NCBI RefSeq assembly: GCF_021739485.1
Contig: NZ_JAJFNK010000042.1
Coordinates: 1-43,430 of the forward strand
Length of the DNA stretch: 43,430 nucleotides
Source of the DNA: Alicyclobacillus tolerans
Lineage (GTDB): Bacteria; Bacillota; Bacilli; Alicyclobacillales; Alicyclobacillaceae
Direction: 5' to 3'
Positions within the stretch are counted from its first letter, which is position 1, and each line of letters opens with the position of its first letter. Positions 38,065-43,430 of this stretch are shown here, one piece after another. The position numbers were made by a program, and so were the translations under genes. The notes under the pieces are model-generated. The model had not been told where the DNA came from. It did not search any database and saw only the letters and a list, made by a program, of their open reading frames with translations.

Positions 38065-39845
38065 TGAAACAGATCCCCTTTCAATTGTTCGGAGTATCGA
38101 GAGATTTCCACAGGCTTCGTCCCGATGGTTTTTGGAACACACACATACAACCGGTCCATCGCCCGGGTCATCGCCACGTAAAACAGTCGCGTCTCTTCTT
38201 CCAGATTCCCTTCATCCACCGCCCGTTGATAGGGCATCATCCCTTCCACCAGATTGGCCACAAACACGGTTCCAAACTCCAGTCCCTTGCTTTGATGAAT
38301 GGATAGACAGCGCACGGAGTCCTCCTTGGGTTCTTTGGCCTTCTGAAGCGTAATGTCCACGTGCTGTAGAAAGGACGTCAGCGTCGGAAAGCGAGCACCG
38401 GAGCGTTTAAAGGCATTCAGCCACATCTCTCCCGGCTCCGTTTCTGTGAGGGCCGGGTATACGGTTCCGAGCGTATCCAGAAAGCGCAACGGCACATCTA
38501 CGTCCATCAACTGCGTGAGGGCGTCCATGTACTCCTGGTAGTCGGGATGATGAAATAACACATCCGGGCCTTGAACCTGCACTCGTTCGACCGCAGGGCG
38601 AGGAAGAATGTTTCTGGGGTTTTTGAGTGCCGCCATGAGCTCGTCCATCTCGGGAAACTCGTTGCGATTGAGGGTTTCAAGCAATCGCATGTACGCCAAA
38701 ATGGGTTTGACGCGAAAGCTCTCGTAAAAATGCGTGGCGTCCGACAGTTCATACGGGATTTTGTGTTCCGAAAAGACCGCTTCAAACGGAATCGATTCCT
38801 GATTCGTGCGATACAACACCGCAAAATCGGACCACTTCAGTTCAGGAAACGCCGTTTTCAGCGAGGTCATCGTTCGGGTCACCTGTAAGGCTTCGTCAAA
38901 CTCGTCTTTCGCTTCCAGCATTCGCAACGGTTCCCCGCCCAGGCGGTGGGCAATAATCCTCTTTTGCATCTGCCGTCGATTCAGTTTCATAATCCGGTTG
39001 GACGCCCGAATAATCGGTTCTCGAGACCGGTAATTGCGTTCGAGCAAAATGGTTTTTGCATCCGGATAGAACCGGGTAAACTGCAAGATGAGTTCCGGTC
39101 GACTTCCACGGAAACCGTATATGCTTTGCATATCGTCGCCCACCACGAACAGGTTTCGGTGGTCTTCGGCCAGCTTCTGCAGAAGATCCCACTGCACGAA
39201 GTTCACGTCTTGAAACTCATCCACCATGATGTGCGTAAAACGGGACCTCATCTGTTGGGCAAAGTCGGGGTCGGACCGCAACAGGTGATTCGCCCGAAGC
39301 AGCAAATCGTCAAAGTCGAGCATCTTTCGCGCATCTTTCAACGCCTCATATGCCGCATACACTTTTGATACGATGGAGTCCTCCACTTGAGCCGCTTTTT
39401 GCTTGGAGTTCTTCGCTTTGCTCACTGCAAGTATGGCATCTTCCACGGTGATGTCCTTGCCCAGTCCCGTCCCGAACCGATTGACACGGCTTTTGGGTCC
39501 GAGCACCACTTCGAACATCCACTGCGTTTTCGCGACCAGTTTCCACCCTGGCATGCGGGGCAAAACCATCCGCCGAGCCAGGCCGTGAATGGTTGATACG
39601 ACGACCGGTTTGGCCTGAGGCCCAATCTCTTGGACAATTCGTTCGGCCATTTCCTTCGTCGCCTTGCGGGTAAACGTACAACACAGGATCTGGCGTGCTG
39701 GAACACCCGCTTTCATCAGTTCTTCCACACGGGTAACCAACATCGACGTCTTCCCGCTTCCGGCCCCGGCCACGACCACGCAAGGTCCATGGATATGCGT
39801 CGCGGCTTCTCGCTGCGCGTCGTTGAGGTCTTCGAGCTTTGGCAT
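38061..39845 (-). CDS. UvrD/PcrA-like superfamily 1 DNA helicase
   Basis: A 594-aa SF1A helicase with all motifs: LNDAQREAA (Q), AGAGSGKTSML (I, ~26-36), CTFTRKATKEM (Ia), MVDEFQDVN (II), VGDDMQSIYGFRGS (III), LERNYRS (IV), IHQSKGLEFGTVFV (V) and YVAMTRAMDRLY (VI). It unwinds DNA 3'-5'. It is shorter than PcrA (~720 aa) and lacks its C-terminal extension. In this operon it may unwind DNA for transfer or element replication. The start (39843-39845) lies at the end of a strong leader hairpin (39847-39892) that includes the ribosome site. Confidence 0.9.
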   Translation of the reverse strand: MPKLEDLNDAQREAATHIHGPCVVVAGAGSGKTSMLVTRVEELMKAGVPARQILCCTFTRKATKEMAERIVQEIGPQAKPVVVSTIHGLARRMVLPRMPGWKLVAKTQWMFEVVLGPKSRVNRFGTGLGKDITVEDAILAVSKAKNSKQKAAQVEDSIVSKVYAAYEALKDARKMLDFDDLLLRANHLLRSDPDFAQQMRSRFTHIMVDEFQDVNFVQWDLLQKLAEDHRNLFVVGDDMQSIYGFRGSRPELILQFTRFYPDAKTILLERNYRSREPIIRASNRIMKLNRRQMQKRIIAHRLGGEPLRMLEAKDEFDEALQVTRTMTSLKTAFPELKWSDFAVLYRTNQESIPFEAVFSEHKIPYELSDATHFYESFRVKPILAYMRLLETLNRNEFPEMDELMAALKNPRNILPRPAVERVQVQGPDVLFHHPDYQEYMDALTQLMDVDVPLRFLDTLGTVYPALTETEPGEMWLNAFKRSGARFPTLTSFLQHVDITLQKAKEPKEDSVRCLSIHQSKGLEFGTVFVANLVEGMMPYQRAVDEGNLEEETRLFYVAMTRAMDRLYVCVPKTIGTKPVEISRYSEQLKGDLFH

Positions 39846-39846
39846 A

Positions 39847-39892
39847 AAAATCACCCCTTCCCTCATGGTGACATGAGAAAAGAGGTGATTTT
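39847..39892 (-). promoter_or_regulatory. leader hairpin masking the helicase ribosome site
   Basis: Outer arms AAAATCACC/GGTGATTTT (39847-39855 with 39884-39892) and inner arms CTCAT/ATGAG (39862-39866 with 39873-39877). In the minus-strand mRNA the 3' arm contains the AGGGG ribosome site and ends at the ATG; it also ends in a short T-tract. It could act as a translational switch or as a partial terminator between HU and the helicase. Confidence 0.65.
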
Positions 39893-39911
39893 GGGCAGAA
39901 ATCGTGCCAGT

Positions 39912-40178
39912 TTACGACTCGGTGTAGGCCTTACTCACCGCCAGCTTTACCGTAGCTTTCTCGGGAACGTCTATGCTTTGACCCGTTTGCGGATTTCGGC
40001 CCGTGCGAGCAGGTCGTATCGCGGGTTTGAGTTTGCCTACTCCAGCGATGGTGACTTCCTGATCCTCTTTTAACTCGGCCAGGATTGCCCCCTGCAGAGC
40101 CTTCCATGCGGTCTCTACGTCTTTCTTGGCTAAACCGGTGATCTCAACTACGCGATTGATTAGAGTTTCTTTACTCAC
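39912..40178 (-). CDS. hup: HU-family nucleoid protein
   Basis: An 88-aa HU/IHF-family DNA-bending protein. The N-terminal helices (MSKETLINRVVEITGLAKKDVETAW) and the beta-arm signature GRNPQTGQSIDVPEKATVKL are clear. The arm (IRPARTGRNPQTGQ) diverges a little from chromosomal HU. It starts at a GTG with AAGGGGG 6 nt upstream. It bends and compacts DNA and may assist recombination or transfer-complex assembly. First gene of the right backbone block; a possible promoter with TACAAT lies about 40 nt upstream. Confidence 0.92.
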   Translation of the reverse strand: MSKETLINRVVEITGLAKKDVETAWKALQGAILAELKEDQEVTIAGVGKLKPAIRPARTGRNPQTGQSIDVPEKATVKLAVSKAYTES

Positions 40179-40226
40179 AGGTATCCCCCTTAGACAAGCC
40201 TGATTTACAAAGTGATTGTATCAGAC

Positions 40227-40415
40227 CTAGACGCAGGACTCGAACACACTTCCGCATTTTCCGCAGACCCATGCGCGTTCCCATTGCTCCTTTTGTCGTA
40301 CATACTCCGTTTCGTTATATTTCTCCCCAGGGATAACCAAGAATTTGTACCCAAATACCGTAAGACCTGCAACCAGTACCCATCCGATGACCGCGGCGGA
40401 ATGCGCAATCGACAT
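40227..40415 (-). CDS. small membrane protein with zinc-ribbon-like end, 62 aa
   Basis: A 62-aa protein with an N-terminal membrane helix (AAVIGWVLVAGLTVFGYKFLV), a charged helix (KYNETEYVRQKEQWERAW) and a C-terminal CGKC pair plus one more Cys. Start at the ATG at 40413-40415 with GGAGG 7 nt upstream; the longer open frame to 40733 belongs to an unrelated transposase remnant. Function unknown. Small TM-plus-Cys proteins of this kind occur on phages and plasmids, but no family is claimed. Confidence 0.6.
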   Translation of the reverse strand: MSIAHSAAVIGWVLVAGLTVFGYKFLVIPGEKYNETEYVRQKEQWERAWVCGKCGSVFESCV

Positions 40416-40419
40416 CGGT

Positions 40420-40760
40420 ATGCCTCCAATGGTATCTACCCCGAAGTATCCCCTGATGAGCCACGGTGCCGTCGTAATACTTGATCGGCTGCAAGACGTT
40501 GGTCGTCGCGATTCTCCAACGTCTGCATCGACTTGGTGGGAGTTTCTAAGGTGTGTAGCGAACGGCTTATTGGCGCGAAGGACCCTTTCCGCCGCTTGCT
40601 GTGTATCGGACTCACAGTCATACAGAAGTTTGCCTAATTTTTGCGCTTCCTTTTCCAACTTCTTAGCCTCACGCTCCACAACGTCTTGTAGTGAGTGTTC
40701 CTTCACTGCAACCCGGCCCGATGAGCGAATCACAACAATTGGTAGCCCCGGCCATAGGGT
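40420..40760 (-). pseudogene. IS1634-like transposase remnant
   Basis: The minus-strand frame reads VKEHSLQDVVEREAKKLEK and continues EAQKLGKLLYDCESDTQQA, resembling the charged helix and (F/Y)DCExDAQ region of IS1634-family transposases. It then runs into the ribosome site of the small membrane-protein gene. No catalytic motif and no start. A fragment at the junction between the backbone and the decayed flank. Confidence 0.45.
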
Positions 40761-40834
40761 TCACGCGGAATGTCAGGATTTTGTACGTTGCCGAGCCTTT
40801 GCATTCCAGATCTGCGCAAAACTAGTCCTTGTTA

Positions 40835-41060
40835 TCACGAAACGCCTTGTGTGACAGCCGCAGCATCAGCAATGTAAATCGCCTTACCTTTTTCATCTTC
40901 GGCTACCAGACAAGCGGGCTTCGCGATGGTATCCAAATTCCAAGAAGAGTCGTCTTGGTTACCGTTATTCCGTAAATGATTATTTCTCGTACCGTCGAGA
41001 GGCCAAACACAATTTGTTTGAGCACCTCGATGGTGGACAGGGCAAACGTGATCCCACTGA
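40835..41060 (-). pseudogene. open frame without start, possible gene remnant
   Basis: A minus-strand frame of about 70 codons ending at 40835-40837 reads with protein-like character (ending AEDEKGKAIYIADAAAV), but it has no ATG/GTG start and is preceded by an in-frame stop. Family unknown. The remaining 41061-41259 holds nothing recognisable. Confidence 0.25.
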
Positions 41061-41259
41061 AGTCACTCTAGTCTATTGGCGAAGATGGGTGATGTCCCCA
41101 TCACGAAATTGCGAGGTGCACAAATCAAATTAGAAATCCTCCGATGTCACTTGTACGTCTGAGCATCCTCTACACGGAGGGCCTCAATTCCAGTAAAAAT
41201 TGGTCAGGCCTGCCTGACCGAGCGCGGATGCTGTGATATATATTGGCGTAAACAGGCCG

Positions 41260-41367
41260 TTAATCGTCGCTGATCAACCACAACCAAACAAGACTTGCGA
41301 GGTAGCCAACACCTAGGCCCAAAGTCACGAGGACTTTTAGACGATTATTCAAGGCACGGTTTGTCAT
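41260..41367 (-). CDS. small membrane protein, 35 aa
   Basis: A 35-aa protein: a basic amphipathic N-terminus (MTNRALNNRLK), then a single hydrophobic helix (VLVTLGLGVGYLASLVWLWL) and the acidic end ISDD. A purine-rich GGAGAAGGAG lies about 11 nt upstream of the ATG at 41365-41367. Clean start, stop and topology favour a real small gene. Function unknown. Confidence 0.5.
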   Translation of the reverse strand: MTNRALNNRLKVLVTLGLGVGYLASLVWLWLISDD

Positions 41368-41514
41368 GTGTATAACAACTCCTTCTCCTCAATACACATG
41401 ATACACTTTGCTTATACGTCAATGAAATGTGTCCGTTCGATTTTGGCCAAGGGCTTTGTTTAGATGACCGGTACCTTCGCGCGTTTGCTACCATAAACGC
41501 CGTCGTTTTACAAT

Positions 41515-42500
41515 TTATTTCCCATCCTCATCTTTTAGTGCATCTCGTAGCATGACTCGATATCGAATGGTCGGCCCATCAGACGGTACATGCACTTCCT
41601 TTTTCAAATCAAATGGAGCGATCGCTGGCTTAAGACTCTCAATGATTAATTGATCTTGATCCATGACAAATCGAGTATGTTGTAAATGGAATTCGTCTAG
41701 AAGATCATTATCGGCTCCGAAATTCCGCATTACGCCCCCAAAAATATCGGTAGTTTCGGCGTTTTTGGGTGTAAATGTTAAAAATGTACACATCCAAGCG
41801 CCATCACCCATCGGGTGCCGATGATCCATTTATTTGGGAAAACTAATTCCATTTCCGTACGTTCTTCAATCCCTATTGGGGGATGTATTGGTTCCATCGG
41901 ATGAGCTGGTGCAAACGGTGTTGGATGAATACGTATATGATTATCAGATACGGAGAACTCTGGTCCCTCAACGACCGGGATAATATCCGTACCACTTGTG
42001 TCCGGGTGTACAAATGGAAGATGTGAGATGTCAAGCACACTTTCGACCGTACGTGTAAAATGTGCGTTCCAAGTTGCTTGAAGGGGAGCAAAGATCCATC
42101 CCTCTGATTCAATTTCAGGAAAAATAGATAACTCGGGTTTATCATTCAGGTGCTTTTGGGGATACGTATAAACCCAAATTAGTCCGGCCTTTTCGAGTGT
42201 ATAATAGGCTATGAGATCCGACCCTCCAGGTGGTTTCGATCCGTCGCGATTGGCTGGTACACGAGTACAGTTCCCTTCTGCATTAAAGCGCCATCCGTGA
42301 AATGGGCATATCATTTCCTCATTTTCAACTGTTCCTAAGGCTAAATCACATCCTCGATGTGGACAGTAGGCATCAAAGGCATGAACCTCCCCGGATTCAT
42401 CCCGATACATCACATAGTCCATGCCGTGAACAGTTACCTTACGCGGTTCCTGAACAATGAAGTCAGACGGGCCTACTGCATACCACGCTTTTTTAATCAC
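41515..42500 (-). pseudogene. Rieske non-heme iron oxygenase, frameshifted
   Basis: A ring-hydroxylating/O-demethylase-type oxygenase of ~325 aa in two frames. Frame 1 (42500 to ~41825) has the Rieske cluster CPHRG...CPFHGW (Cys46, His48, Cys65, His68) and iron ligands in ESVLDISHLPFVH. Frame 2 (~41829 to 41515) continues with PMGDGAWMCTFLTFTP and the C-terminal domain. The break lies near 41822-41827, where loss of one C from a C-run would explain the shift: restoring it gives GTPMGDG. The start is GTG behind a GGGGGG-type site. It may be a recent pseudogene or a sequencing error. Confidence 0.85.
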
Positions 42501-42688
42501 GTTAGAACCCCCCCTAGCAACTATCTCCTCTATTGTATGCGGCCATTACGTTTGTCCTTATGGAGGTAAACCCAGGATGTATTCACCGTCCTTCTCAAAA
42601 ATAGGCTAGGACGAGTATTCCTTAGGAGTCCGCTCATTTCGGGGTTACTTCGTGATGAATTAACTGTCTTCAAGAGGGAGGTGAGATC

Positions 42689-42983
42689 ATGATTACACGT
42701 GCTCATGTGATGCGTTTCGTTGAGCAACATGTGGTTTTTCGCACAAGAGACAGGGGGATTCACCACGGTGTCCTGCAATCTGTAAACGAATGAGGGTATT
42801 TACGTGCTATAATGGGCGGCCGTGTACCCGACTTGCGAACGATACGGACACGGTACTTCTAATACTGATTTACTACAGAATCTGTCACAGTCTGCGGATG
42901 ATACGAAAGAAGCCTTTTTTCCGTTTTTCTTTTTCCCCTTTTTTGCACTTGCATTTTTGTGGCCATGGGCTTGGAGGTGGTAA
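42689..42983 (+). pseudogene. small membrane-protein gene with several frameshifts
   Basis: A strong ribosome site (GGGAGGTG) precedes an ATG opening MITRAHVMRFVEQHVVFRTR; this frame stops after ~34 codons. Protein-like sequence continues in the other frames: NEGIYV, then TRLANDTDTVLL, then LLQNLSQSADDTKEAFFPF and a hydrophobic end (FALAFLWPWAW) with stop at 42981-42983. Together these describe a ~95-aa protein of a type I associate with Firmicutes genomes, broken by at least two or three indels. The remaining 42501-42688 and 42984-43136 show nothing recognisable. Confidence 0.6.
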
Positions 42984-43136
42984 ACACTTGACCCTTTATT
43001 TTTGGTCTTAGGGTTTCGATCTGAGCGGTTTCCACGGCTTGTTCGACGGATATCTAAAGAGGGTCATGAAATCGGGTGTACTGCCCATCAAGGCAAAAAC
43101 AAATTTCTTCCATGTCGAAAAAAATGAAGCCGAAAC

Positions 43137-43430
43137 TCAGAGATCGAGTTTGAAGGGATTTTTGGCATAACAAAATTTATACTTTTTCCCGCTTCCACAC
43201 GAACAGGGATCCTATACATTCACCGGGGCCGTGCGTGGTTGAATGTCCTTTTTAGATCGGCCAAATCCTCATCATATTCCAGTCCAACAATGTGTTTAAA
43301 GCTATACGCCTCATAGATCTCTGCGACTCGGATAACTCTTTGTTCATTTTTTAGCCTCTTCGTCACTTCAAGTGGGTAGATGAAGTTTCAGTTTGCCCAG
43401 CAATAAGTAGATGATAGTGATAAAGTTGTC
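43137..43430 (-). pseudogene. SEC-C motif protein, multiply frameshifted, runs off the right edge
   Basis: The minus strand gives FITIIYLLLGKLK in one frame, EVTKRLKNEQRVIRVAEIYE and GLEYDEDLADLKRTF in a second, and PVNV-stop-DPCSCGSGKKYKFC in a third, ending at 43137. The last is the zinc-binding SEC-C motif found at the C-terminus of SecA and YecA-like proteins. Two frame changes and one TAG break the gene. Confidence 0.7.

Noticed and set aside
42530..42778. An 82-codon minus-strand frame
   Set aside because: It is antisense to the ribosome site and start of the broken plus-strand membrane-protein gene and has no ribosome site of its own.
1..43430. CRISPR arrays, rRNA and tRNA genes, replication initiator, relaxase, VirB4
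   Set aside because: Looked for and not seen. Short unrelated inverted repeats exist, but no regularly spaced direct-repeat array and no cloverleaf could be supported by eye.

Overview
The window looks like part of a mobile element (plasmid or integrated element) from a Gram-positive, spore-former-type bacterium. Strong AGGAGG-type ribosome sites, frequent TTG/GTG starts, sigma-A-like promoters and a secretin-less Tad-type pilus point to Firmicutes. The style of the small proteins suggests the Alicyclobacillaceae, but that placement is inference. No rRNA, tRNA, replication initiator or CRISPR array was seen.

Backbone, left block (1-8.5 kb, all minus strand): a thioredoxin-like exported protein, a ParM/actin-like ATPase with a long disordered tail, a GT-C-like polytopic membrane protein, a TadV/CpaA-type prepilin peptidase, a small unknown protein, an S1-repeat RNA-binding protein, a ~495-nt highly structured putative non-coding RNA with its own promoter, a phage-type protein resembling recombination directionality factors, SSB and several tiny proteins.

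Backbone, right block (22.0-40.2 kb, all minus strand): HU, a UvrD-like helicase, a VirD4/TraD-type coupling ATPase, then a Tad-type pilus operon (two ParA/CpaE-like proteins plus an NTPase-like protein, CpaB/SAF, TadA ATPase, TadB, TadC, two Flp-like pilins, several TadE/G-like pseudopilins including one with a large exported domain). The combination of Tad pilus, prepilin peptidase, VirD4-like ATPase, helicase, HU, SSB and ParM suggests a DNA-transfer apparatus built on a type IV pilus rather than on VirB4/VirB11. No relaxase or VirB4 is visible here.

Accessory block (about 8.6-22 kb) separates the two backbone blocks and is a patchwork: a truncated IS110 transposase with two amber codons, ada, two tyrosine-recombinase remnants, a chromate-resistance-like operon (two ChrB C-domain proteins, a ChrB N-domain protein, MFS transporter, beta-propeller) behind a strong promoter with a 28-bp perfect palindrome, an IS200 element, a complete ISL3-family IS with 8-bp target duplication, a VapBC pair, and a 1009-aa beta-CASP metallo-hydrolase with a repeated C-terminal module. 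A TnpB-type IS605/IS1341 element appears to interrupt the last gene of the pilus operon, whose presumed terminator lies on its far side.

Right flank (40.4-43.4 kb): decayed DNA. There is an IS1634-like transposase remnant, a Rieske oxygenase with a frameshift, a small membrane-protein gene with several frameshifts, and a SEC-C protein broken in several places at the window edge.
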